The position numbers and the translations under genes were made by a program. From JANWHV01 sp035534995 (lineage in GTDB: Bacteria; Chloroflexota; UBA5177; JANWHV01): a stretch of DNA of 7,344 nt. The notes beneath the pieces are model-generated. The model was not told the DNA's origin, searched no databases, and worked only from the letters and a program-made list of their open reading frames with translations. The DNA is taken from the NCBI GenBank assembly GCA_035534995.1, contig DATLQX010000392.1:1-7344 (forward strand), read 5' to 3'. Position 1 is the first letter of the stretch, and the number at the start of each line of letters is the position of its first letter. This document shows, piece after piece, positions 1 to 6,659 of this stretch.

Positions 1-1593
1 GCTCCCCAGGTAGGTGCTGTGCAACAGGGTGCCCGTCCCATCCACCTCGCTGACAAAGCCGCCGGGGCCGCCGGCCCCGCTGGTTTGGTAGGCGCCGCTG
101 GTGGTGGGGAAGTTGGTCGATTGGGTGGTGCCGCCCACGTAGGTGTGGCCGCTCCCGTCCTCGGCCACGCTGGTGGCGATGTCGCTGGCGCTTCCGCCCA
201 GGAAGGTGGAGAAGACCAGCCCGGCGGTGGCATACTGGATCTCGCAGACGAAGGCGTCCCCCGCGCCGCCATACGAGGGGGAGTTGGTGGTGGGGAAGTT
301 GCTCGATCCGGCCTGCCCGACCACGAAGAGATCGGCCGCCGCATCCTCGGTGATCGCCAGGGCCCCATCGGTGCCGCTCCCGCCCAGGTAGCTGCCGTAC
401 TTGAGAATGGGGTCGACGGTCAGCGGTTGGGTGGGGTCATGAGTGCCCAGGGCCAGGCCCACGGTGCCGTCCGCCTCCGCGACATAGTGGGCTTCGACCG
501 GCTGGCGCCCCCCGTGCACGGTCTGGTAGGCCACCGGGGGAACCAGGCGGGCCGCGCCCTCCGGGCCACTGCCCAGGTGGACGTTTCCTTGCCCATCCAG
601 AGTGGGCACGCCGGGGCCGCTCAGGTGGAGGCGGATCGCCCCCGCGTCGGCCTGGGGCGCCAGATCGAAGTCGAACTCCAGTTGACCCTGCCCGCCGTGG
701 TAGCGCAGATCGACGCCGGGATAGACGCCGGGGTAGGTCAGCTGGCTATAGCCGGGCACCCCGAGATGCCACTGGCTCTGATCGTTCCCCTCGACGTAGT
801 TGCTCACCCCCGGCAGCCGGTCGGCTTCGCTCACCGTGGGGGCGGCGCCGGCGGCCGTCCCCGCCAGACCCAGGGTCATCACCACCGCGGGGGCGTGGGC
901 CGCCGGGGCGGCGGGGAGGGCGATTACCGCCTCGTGGTCGGTGAAGAAGGCGGTGTAGCCTGGTCCATGGGCCAGGTAGCGCACCGCTGGATCGGTCTGG
1001 CCCACGTTCGGCTCGAAGCGGAGCGGGAGATGGGTGTATTGGGCCAGGAGCGCGGTGGTGCTGATCGGGGCGGTGGGCTGGGGCGGGAGGACTCCGGGCA
1101 CCGCGGTGACGCCGGCTGCCGGCGTCCCGGTCTGGGAAGGCGTCCCGGTCTGGGTGGCCGTCCCGGCCACGGTGCCGCTGACGCTGGCGGTGGGGGTCGC
1201 GGTCGCGGTGGCCGTGCTCGTGCCCGTGCTCGTGCCGCTGGCGGTCGCGGATGCGCTGGGGCTGGGCGTGAGACTGGCGGTGGCGGACCCACTCGTGACC
1301 GCGGTTGGACTCGCCGAGGCGGTTGGTGAACCAGTCTCCGAGGCGGTCGCGGTTGGGCTGACCACCCCCGTGGCCGAGGCCGAGGGGAGGGCGGTGAAGG
1401 AGGCGGTCGCGGAGGGGGACGCCGTGAGGTCGGCGGCCGGAATCTGGCCACGATGCGCGGTAATCGGTACCGGAAGGACATGCGCGAGACTCTCCACATG
1501 GGCCGGAACCAGGGCGAGGAGGATGGCGGCCAGGGTGGACATGATCACTACTCGCGTGGAGAATCGTCGCCGCACGACCGTTTCCTTGCTCAC
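1..1593 (-). CDS. Secreted SBBP beta-propeller-repeat protein, N-terminal part (3' end outside window)
   Basis: This is probably a secreted or surface-exposed structural or adhesive protein; no catalytic activity can be assigned. With the GTG at 1593 as residue 1, a basic n-region (RRRFSTR) precedes a hydrophobic stretch (STLAAILLALVPA), which is a signal peptide. Residues about 56-180 are a Ser/Thr/Ala/Pro-rich linker. From about 192 (RFEPNVGQTDPAVRYLAHGPGY) to about 395 lies the globular domain that typically precedes SBBP repeats (called DUF7948 in current databases, from memory). SBBP repeats follow, with YLGGSGTDGALAITED, SSNFPTT, FLGGSASDIATSVAEDGSG and STNFPTT, and a third begins at the window edge (TYLGS). 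GTG 1593 (or GTG 1596) is chosen because it keeps the charged n-region and follows a GGTGGGGG stretch. ATG 1542 is an alternative but would remove most of the n-region. The frame is open to position 1, so the gene is truncated by the window and not visibly broken. The family call is firm; the start is less certain. Confidence 0.88.
   Translation of the reverse strand, partial: MSKETVVRRRFSTRVVIMSTLAAILLALVPAHVESLAHVLPVPITAHRGQIPAADLTASPSATASFTALPSASATGVVSPTATASETGSPTASASPTAVTSGSATASLTPSPSASATASGTSTGTSTATATATPTASVSGTVAGTATQTGTPSQTGTPAAGVTAVPGVLPPQPTAPISTTALLAQYTHLPLRFEPNVGQTDPAVRYLAHGPGYTAFFTDHEAVIALPAAPAAHAPAVVMTLGLAGTAAGAAPTVSEADRLPGVSNYVEGNDQSQWHLGVPGYSQLTYPGVYPGVDLRYHGGQGQLEFDFDLAPQADAGAIRLHLSGPGVPTLDGQGNVHLGSGPEGAARLVPPVAYQTVHGGRQPVEAHYVAEADGTVGLALGTHDPTQPLTVDPILKYGSYLGGSGTDGALAITEDAAADLFVVGQAGSSNFPTTNSPSYGGAGDAFVCEIQYATAGLVFSTFLGGSASDIATSVAEDGSGHTYVGGTTQSTNFPTTSGAYQTSGAGGPGGFVSEVDGTGTLLHSTYLGS
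1054..1428 (-). repeat. Low-complexity Ser/Thr/Ala/Pro linker-coding segment
   Basis: This is the part of the SBBP protein gene encoding residues about 56-180, almost entirely Thr, Ser, Ala, Pro, Gly and Val (runs such as TSTGTSTATATATPTASVSG). On the plus strand the 11-mer GGCGGTCGCGG occurs at 1240-1250, 1342-1352 and 1402-1412, and again at 5103-5113 in the linker of the glycoside hydrolase. Such segments act as flexible, often glycosylated stalks in exported proteins and change length easily by slippage or recombination. Confidence 0.75.
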
Positions 1594-1700
1594 CACCAGA
1601 ACTACCCCCACCTGGGGCGGACGATCCTGGCGTCTCGTGTTCGTCCTACCTCGGTCTGGAATCCGTCTCGTGATGCAGTATGGATGAGCTCGTATGGTGG

Positions 1701-1729
1701 AGTCTAGGCCCTGGCACATAAGCTGTCAA
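1701..1729 (-). promoter_or_regulatory. Sigma-70-like promoter for the SBBP-repeat gene
   Basis: Read on the minus strand there is a perfect -35 hexamer TTGACA (1729-1724), a 17-nt spacer (1723-1707), and TAGACT (1706-1701), which matches the -10 consensus at four of six positions including the key second A and last T. Transcription would start near 1694, giving a leader of about 100 nt before GTG 1593. The sequence upstream of the -35 is relatively AT-rich for this window. The fit is good, but it is a motif match only. Confidence 0.5.
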
Positions 1730-1786
1730 TCATAGTGCGATATTTTGGTACGGTCTATACATCATCGAGCGACGAAGGAGGGGTAC

Positions 1787-1791
1787 AGGAG
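1787..1791 (+). promoter_or_regulatory. Shine-Dalgarno AGGAG for the TTG start at 1800
   Basis: AGGAG lies 8 nt upstream of TTG 1800, and a further purine-rich GAAGGAGGGG lies just before it (1774-1783). This is the best ribosome-binding arrangement in the 1594-2017 interval and is the main reason to consider the small ORF real. Confidence 0.4.
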
Positions 1792-1799
1792 ACGCACGC

Positions 1800-1973
1800 T
1801 TGTGGGTGCGCCGCGTCTTGGCGCCCCTGGCCCCGCTCGTGCGTGAAGAACTCGCGCCGGTCAGCCAGGGTGACCGGCCCGTGGGCGACGGGCGAGTGGC
1901 CCAACTTTCCTTGCTCCCGATGGTTATCCGCTACCGCGCTTCCATGTCGACACCCGAGTCCGTACCATGGTGA
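1800..1973 (+). CDS. Possible small protein, 57 aa, TTG start
   Basis: No family is recognised. A TTG at 1800 follows an AGGAG (1787-1791) with an 8-nt gap, a near-ideal Shine-Dalgarno arrangement. The frame then runs 57 codons to TGA at 1971-1973. The product begins MWVRRVLAPLAPLVREELAP and ends STPESVPW. Third codon positions are roughly 80% G or C, in keeping with the neighbouring genes. Residues 3-20 could form a short amphipathic helix; there is no clear membrane segment or metal-binding motif. It ends 44 nt before the ATG of the following 521-aa gene on the same strand, so the two could be co-transcribed. It could also be a chance ORF, or the short reading frame could act as a leader for the gene behind it. 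GTG 1806 is an alternative start. Confidence 0.35.
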   Translation: MWVRRVLAPLAPLVREELAPVSQGDRPVGDGRVAQLSLLPMVIRYRASMSTPESVPW

Positions 1974-2017
1974 GGTGTATGGGAGTGGCGGATCGTGGGT
2001 GACGGGGTGGCGGGAGC

Positions 2018-3583
2018 ATGATCGCGGAGTATGTGGATTCACGGAGCGAAGTGGTGGGTGACCAGGAACCCAGCTTACCGCCGCGGGCTGCGGGCGACGG
2101 TTGGTCCGCGGGCGATCTGCTGGATGCCGTGGATCGCCTCTGCCTGGCTTACAGCCTGCCTCTCCTGGAGCGCGATCAGGGGCCGGTGATAGCCGAGGCG
2201 CGGGCGTTCGAGGCGATGGGTATGGCCGCCACCGCCTACCTTACGGGCGCGGTTGCCTGCGCGATTCGGGTGACCTCGAGTGGACCGGCGGTGGCCTTTG
2301 GCCGGTGGGGTGGCTCGGTGATCCTTACCCATCTGCTGGCCACCATGCCAGCGGTCCCGGACGAACCCGAGCTTTTCCTGGACGTCGCGCCTGGACCCAC
2401 CGATCTCTCGCCGGAATGGAGCCGGCAACCGCCGATCTTCCTGGTCGCCGAGGATCCTAATGAGCGCCTCCTCCGGGCGCTCGGTGATGACCCGCGCCTG
2501 AGCGACGCGCGAATCACCGGCTCCCCTGGATCGTGTGCCTTGCGCGTGAGCGTGGGAGCGCCAAGTCTCGGCCCTGAGGATGCCCCTACCGGTGCCTGGC
2601 CCACGGAGGATCTTATGGTGGCGCTGCGGCCATCGCGCCTCCTCTGGGGGCTCCGCGAGGCACTAACCTTGGTGGAGCAGGAAACGGGGGCGATGATCAG
2701 GCTTGGCGAGGAGAACGCTGCCTGGCCGATATCTGGTTCCCTCCCTCACGCTGAGCTGATTGCCGGTCTCCCCGAGATTCCGGCCTGGGCCGGCACGGCG
2801 AGTGCGTATGGCCCTACCGCTGCTGATACCGGATCACTCTGGCTTGCCCTCGCACCAACACCGCCTACTCTATCCGCGGCGGCGGCGTTGCGTACCCGCG
2901 CCTATCTCGCGCACGCTTTGGTTGCCCTGGCATCTGGGTGGCCCGCTCTCGACTGGACCGCGCTTCTCGCGACAGTCCCGGAACCTGCTTGTGGGCCTGA
3001 TCCTTCCGCTGCCTTGCCGGTGGACCTCGCGAACGGCGGGAAGTCAGCCGACGGAGAGGTCGCGGCGCTGGGAGCGCCGGAGGGGCTGATGTTCAAGCAG
3101 GGAGGGGCAACACCCTGGCAGGAGTCGGGAGCCGTGGTTGGGGACAGATTGTGGCGTCATAACGACGAAATGCTGACCGTCCTGGCGCTGAATCTTGGCC
3201 AGAGGCGTGTCCACGCGATCGTCAAGGAATCGTCAGTGCGGCGATCGGTCAGTGAAGACATTCCGGCTCTCGATGTGACTCGCCCAGCGGAGTCGCCCAC
3301 TCCGGTATGGGTTGAGGCAGCCTTGGTCGCTCCCAAACGGGCCGTGGTCGAGGTGTTGGTCCCCCTTCTGGGTGACAAGGAGCGAGATCTGGATCGGCTG
3401 GGGCGGGTCCGGGACATTCTGGGCGCCTATAAAGGGGAAGCCGGCGCGCGGCTGGTCTTGACCAGAGGGAGCTTTCGGCGCGTGCTCGAAGGTTGGGATG
3501 GCCCTGGTGTCGCCTGGTCCGGCGCCCTCGTGGATGCCCTGGAATCGCTCCTGGGGAATGGCTGCGCCCGCCTGATTGAGTGA
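2018..3583 (+). CDS. Uncharacterised 521-aa protein with a DnaE C-terminus-like tail
   Basis: I do not recognise the full-length protein. It is a long uninterrupted frame with GC-rich third positions and no signal peptide or membrane helix, so it is probably cytoplasmic. Residues about 29-90 are helical (DLLDAVDRLCLAYSLPLLER). The middle is rich in Ala, Pro and Gly with few motifs. Residues about 430-521 look like the C-terminal region of bacterial DNA polymerase III alpha: a strand (VVEVLVPL), the pattern GDKERDLDRLGRVRDILGAY, a Gly-rich turn, a strand (ARLVLTRG), and a closing helix with LESLLGNGCARLIE. None of the polymerase catalytic motifs is seen, so it should not be called a polymerase. 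ATG 2018 follows GGGAG by only one base, an unusually short gap; GTG 2033, behind a GGAG, is a possible alternative. A stop at 2000-2002 rules out a more upstream start. It is convergent with the glycoside hydrolase gene. Confidence 0.75.
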   Translation: MIAEYVDSRSEVVGDQEPSLPPRAAGDGWSAGDLLDAVDRLCLAYSLPLLERDQGPVIAEARAFEAMGMAATAYLTGAVACAIRVTSSGPAVAFGRWGGSVILTHLLATMPAVPDEPELFLDVAPGPTDLSPEWSRQPPIFLVAEDPNERLLRALGDDPRLSDARITGSPGSCALRVSVGAPSLGPEDAPTGAWPTEDLMVALRPSRLLWGLREALTLVEQETGAMIRLGEENAAWPISGSLPHAELIAGLPEIPAWAGTASAYGPTAADTGSLWLALAPTPPTLSAAAALRTRAYLAHALVALASGWPALDWTALLATVPEPACGPDPSAALPVDLANGGKSADGEVAALGAPEGLMFKQGGATPWQESGAVVGDRLWRHNDEMLTVLALNLGQRRVHAIVKESSVRRSVSEDIPALDVTRPAESPTPVWVEAALVAPKRAVVEVLVPLLGDKERDLDRLGRVRDILGAYKGEAGARLVLTRGSFRRVLEGWDGPGVAWSGALVDALESLLGNGCARLIE

Positions 3584-3630
3584 TCCCGCGCGGGCTCCTT
3601 CAGTACAGCCTGGCGTACGTGTCCCCGTGC

Positions 3631-3700
3631 TTGTAGGGGCACCCCTCGTGGGTGCCCTTGGCGACCCGCACCAGGGCACCCACGAGGGGTGCCCCTACAA
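3631..3700. repeat. REP/BIME-like doublet: nested palindromes with GTAG heads
   Basis: Arms 3631-3658 and 3673-3700 are perfect 28-bp reverse complements around a 14-nt spacer. Each arm is also a palindrome. In the left arm GTAG (3633-3636) is followed by GGGCACCC (3637-3644), loop CTCGT, and GGGTGCCC (3650-3657). The right arm repeats this inverted and ends in CTAC (3695-3698). A stem-loop preceded by GTAG is the known signature of REP elements mobilised by REP-associated tyrosine transposases (RAYTs), and paired inverted REPs form BIMEs. It sits between two converging genes, where it may also end transcription from either side, although no U-tract follows on either strand. No RAYT gene is in the window. 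Confidence 0.8.
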
Positions 3701-3800
3701 AAGTCTACGCCGAGATGTACTGGTGCTTTTCAGCGGCTTTGTTTGCGTTGACGCAGCCCTGACCGCAATCGGGGGAGGCGCAAGGCGGCCTAATTTTGTT
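3701..3800. other. Intergenic spacer between REP doublet and glycoside hydrolase stop
   Basis: No gene or clear signal is seen. The part next to the glycoside hydrolase stop is slightly AT-rich (TAATTTTGTTTTAG at 3791-3804), but no stem precedes it in a way that would make an intrinsic terminator on either strand. Confidence 0.4.
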
Positions 3801-6659
3801 TTAGCCGGTAGGTACCCCTGGGCCGCTAAAGCCGTTCTGGCCCTTGTTGTAGTAGACGCTCTGTTCCGCCACGAACGGCACCCCGTTGGTGCTCTGGACG
3901 ATGGCCGCGTTCCTTCCGGGGGGAATGCCCAGTTTCGCCAGGTCAACGGTGAGCCTCTGCCGAGGCGCGAGGACCAGCGGTGCCGGGCGGATGGTGGTGC
4001 GAGTGCTGCCGTAGAGGGTGAGAGCAATATGTCCCGTTTGGGTGGCCGAGGGATTGAACAGGAGGAGGAACTCTCCTGCCCCGGTGAAGACAGGCAGGCT
4101 GCCGTCCGCCGGCGTCGTGCCCAGGGCGCCGGATGGGAACACCCAGTCAAGGGCGGGTCGTTCCACGCCGGGGCTCAGGGCGGCGGCGCTTTCGCCCTTC
4201 CCGAAAAGCTCGGTCCGATTTACGGCCACCGGAATGGTACTGGTGAGCACGGTGCTGAAAGAACCCGAGATCCCCAGGGTGCTCAGGTCAATTGTAGCCC
4301 GCTCGCGCGCGGGGATGATCGTGGTGAGGAAGGGAGGCGGCTTCCCCGCGCGGTTGGCGGTGGGAGAATACGCGGTCATGGTGACGCGCGCCGGTCGGGA
4401 AGAGTCAGGATTGAGCACCACCAGGTGGTCGCCCCAACCCTTAGTCTGATACCCCTCGGCGCTGTACCAGATATGCGACAGGTCGCGGATGCCCACGGCC
4501 CCGGTCATGGGATCCGCGCCTGGTAGGTAGGCGGTATACTCGGCCACTACCGGTGAATCGGCGGTCAGAACCACGGCCAGGTCCGGATCATGGCCGCCGC
4601 TCGCCACCACGAATGATCGCTGGCTCTCGGCGTCCACATGGCCGGTAATGGTGCCAAGGAAGCCGGTATCGCCAAGCTGCGTGAGGGTAATCCCAGCTGG
4701 ATCGGAGCCAGGATTACTGATCGTGACCACTTGCGTCATTGGCGCGGTTGCCGCCAGGCCCGGAAAATACCAGTGTGTGCTCGGCGAGCCAGTCCCCGCC
4801 GTCACGCTTGCGGCGGAGCCATACAGGAGAACCCTGGAGCCCGCCAGCGGCTGGTCGGATTGTATGGCCAGGCCGTTCGTTTGATTGGGGAGGTTCGCGG
4901 CGCCTGGATCGATATCGGTGAAGGCATGCGGCGGGGCAAGGGTATCCGTGGTGCTGATCGGTCCGCTTGGGCCGAGAACGGTGAGGCGGAGGCGAGTGGT
5001 GGTGGTCAGGGGATTGGTGATATTCAGCATCTCGCGCGATCCAACCGCCGTTTGCCCTCCCGTGAAGTAGACCCGAGGGGCGTTGGCCGCGAAGGTGGGG
5101 GTGGCGGTCGCGGTCGGCGTCGCCGTGGCGGATGGGGTCGAGGTAGAGGTCGGGGTGATCGTGGCCGAAGGCAACGCGAGGGTGCTCGACGGCGCCGCGG
5201 TGGGGGTGCTGCTCGCCGTGCTTGTGGGAGTCACGGTTTGGGTCGGCACGAATGGCCCGCGTTCAATCAGGAGGTAGGGACCACCGCCGATAATGAAGTC
5301 CGATGTGTTGGCCCCGTGATTGTTGGTGGCCGCCGGGACGGTAATCGAGTAGTAGCCGTTGGCATCGGGGATGGCCTGGGTGGGGGCGCCGGTGGGGTCC
5401 AGCAAGGTACCGCCATTGGCGCTCTTCTCATACAGGCTCAGGGTGGCTGGGCGGGGCGCGTTATTCCAGATCACGGTAACTTGCTGATTGCCCTCGTCCA
5501 GTTCGACCCTGGTGATCGGGTTACTCTGGATCAGGCGGGCGGACTGCACGTTGGCGAAATACTGGACCGCCAGGGAATAGGCGGTGACCGTGGACCGGGC
5601 ATTGCCCGAGTATTTCAGCAAGCCGTAATAACCGGGTTCACCCACGTCACTGGCCCGGTAGAGGAGCATCCGGTCCACGCCGCCGGCCAGGGCGGCGGCG
5701 AACGATTCGAGGATATAGGACGATGCCTCGGCGGAGGTGGCGACCAGGCCGGTGGCCGGTACGAACGGATCGTCATCCACGGCCACTCCCAATTCGGTGG
5801 CCACCAGCAGCTTGTTGGTCATCCCATAGTGGGTAAGGACTTGCTCCGCCTGGCGGGCCATGGTATAGATGCCGATGGATCGTCCATAGGAGTGCAGGCC
5901 AAGCCCGTCGAAGTAGCCATGGTTGGCCACGCTATCCGGATCGGCGTCATCGGCGGCGAAGACATCATTCAGCCAGGTGGGATTATAGTTCAGGCTGCCG
6001 ATCAGCACCTGAGCCGAGGGGTCGGCGGCCTTGATCGCCTGGTAGGCGACCTTCAGCAACTGAAAGAAACTGGCGCGGGAGCCCTTCCAGGAACTGCCGT
6101 TTTGCAGGTCCGGCTCATTCCATATTTCCCAATAGGCCACCTGGCCGCGGAAGTGAGAGGCGGCGGCGGCCACGAAGGCGCCCCAGGTGTTGTTGGCGTC
6201 GTTCCAGGGAAGGTTCAGGCCGCTGGGCACCTGGGCCGACGGGTTGGAAGTCACGGCCGTGGTCGCCCAGTACGGGGTGTGTTCGAGGGTGGCGATGGTG
6301 GTCAGACCATGGGCCTGGTCGGAGTTAATGTAGGCGGCCGGGCCGCTCCAGTCGAACACACCCTGCCGCGGCTCGACGCTCTGCCAGTCGAAGGAGAAGC
6401 GATTCAGGCGGGCGCCTTCCTGCACGGCCGTACTGGCCCAGGGGAAGCTGCGGATTCCGTGGACATGGTTATAGTAGTCCGGCAGGATCCCATTCATCCC
6501 GAAGCGGGGGTCGCCTGCCTGCAGGGTGGATGGGGCCGCCAGCGCCGTTCCAGGGCTGGATGGCCGGCCTGAACTGAGGAACGCCATCGGAACCAGGAGG
6601 AGGAGAAGAGCCGCCAGGCGGGCGCCGCGCGAGGTCGCAAAATGCCGCATGGCCTTCAT
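3801..6659 (-). CDS. Secreted clan GH-A-like glycoside hydrolase with four C-terminal beta-sandwich modules
   Basis: This 952-aa enzyme is likely exported and cleaves a beta-linked polysaccharide; the substrate cannot be read from the sequence. Residues 1-42 are a signal peptide (MKAMRHFATSRGARLAALLL, then AxA-like TALAA). Residues about 49-370 form a TIM-barrel catalytic domain with EPRQGVFDW, HTPYWA, YWEIWNEPD (predicted acid/base E182), LHSYG and ATELGV (predicted nucleophile E289). The spacing and motifs fit GH39/GH5-type enzymes of clan GH-A. A beta-sandwich follows to about 467, then a Thr/Ser/Pro linker (468-524) and four modules (about 529-614, 629-713, 729-820, 839-940). The modules share a (W)YF-like opening, an ITNP/LNP/FNP turn and a closing PxxAxxxxxY. 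ATG 6659 is chosen because the longer frame from 6773 would run into thrS. ATG 6650 has better spacing from GGGAG and is possible. The stop is TAA at 3801. Confidence 0.85.
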   Translation of the reverse strand: MKAMRHFATSRGARLAALLLLLVPMAFLSSGRPSSPGTALAAPSTLQAGDPRFGMNGILPDYYNHVHGIRSFPWASTAVQEGARLNRFSFDWQSVEPRQGVFDWSGPAAYINSDQAHGLTTIATLEHTPYWATTAVTSNPSAQVPSGLNLPWNDANNTWGAFVAAAASHFRGQVAYWEIWNEPDLQNGSSWKGSRASFFQLLKVAYQAIKAADPSAQVLIGSLNYNPTWLNDVFAADDADPDSVANHGYFDGLGLHSYGRSIGIYTMARQAEQVLTHYGMTNKLLVATELGVAVDDDPFVPATGLVATSAEASSYILESFAAALAGGVDRMLLYRASDVGEPGYYGLLKYSGNARSTVTAYSLAVQYFANVQSARLIQSNPITRVELDEGNQQVTVIWNNAPRPATLSLYEKSANGGTLLDPTGAPTQAIPDANGYYSITVPAATNNHGANTSDFIIGGGPYLLIERGPFVPTQTVTPTSTASSTPTAAPSSTLALPSATITPTSTSTPSATATPTATATPTFAANAPRVYFTGGQTAVGSREMLNITNPLTTTTRLRLTVLGPSGPISTTDTLAPPHAFTDIDPGAANLPNQTNGLAIQSDQPLAGSRVLLYGSAASVTAGTGSPSTHWYFPGLAATAPMTQVVTISNPGSDPAGITLTQLGDTGFLGTITGHVDAESQRSFVVASGGHDPDLAVVLTADSPVVAEYTAYLPGADPMTGAVGIRDLSHIWYSAEGYQTKGWGDHLVVLNPDSSRPARVTMTAYSPTANRAGKPPPFLTTIIPARERATIDLSTLGISGSFSTVLTSTIPVAVNRTELFGKGESAAALSPGVERPALDWVFPSGALGTTPADGSLPVFTGAGEFLLLFNPSATQTGHIALTLYGSTRTTIRPAPLVLAPRQRLTVDLAKLGIPPGRNAAIVQSTNGVPFVAEQSVYYNKGQNGFSGPGVPTG
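5088..5258 (-). repeat. Low-complexity Thr/Ser/Pro linker-coding segment
   Basis: This encodes residues about 468-524 of the glycoside hydrolase, a linker of Thr, Ser, Pro and Ala (TPTSTSTPSATATPTATATP) joining the catalytic part to the C-terminal modules. It shares the plus-strand 11-mer GGCGGTCGCGG (5103-5113) with the linker of the SBBP gene. This reflects the same Thr-Ala codon pattern rather than a proven duplication. Confidence 0.75.

Larger units (their letters stand above)
1594..1799. other. Divergent intergenic control region
   Basis: This stretch lies between the minus-strand SBBP gene and the plus-strand genes. It holds the minus-strand promoter at 1701-1729. The span of about 1715-1770 is the most AT-rich in the neighbourhood and should also carry the plus-strand promoter. 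The best plus-strand candidate is a weak extended -10 (TG, one base, then GATATT) at 1736-1744, without a matching -35. No operator palindrome or riboswitch is recognised. Confidence 0.35.

Noticed and set aside
19..1329. 436-codon plus-strand reading frame over the SBBP gene
   Set aside because: The product is Gly/Ala/Arg-rich without any domain, while the opposite strand gives clear SBBP repeats and a signal peptide. It is an antisense shadow of a GC-rich gene.
924..1499. 191-codon minus-strand frame, Pro/Arg-rich
   Set aside because: This is a frame-shifted reading of the low-complexity linker and DUF7948-like region; the adjacent frame encodes the real protein.
2236..2604. Minus-strand frames over the 521-aa gene
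   Set aside because: They are short, Arg/Ser/Pro-rich and without domains, lying opposite a much longer continuous frame.
3631..3700. CRISPR repeat or transposon terminal repeats
   Set aside because: There are only two inverted arms with a 14-nt spacer, no direct repeat series, no transposase and no target-site duplication that I can see.
3576..4526. 316-codon plus-strand frame running through the REP doublet
   Set aside because: It overlaps the end of the 521-aa gene, crosses the palindromes and the antisense of the hydrolase modules, and has no domain.
4638..6572. 644-codon plus-strand reading frame over the glycoside hydrolase gene
   Set aside because: Its length is striking, but the product is Gly/Arg-rich low complexity, and the minus strand encodes the recognisable hydrolase in full. 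Long antisense frames are common in high-GC DNA.
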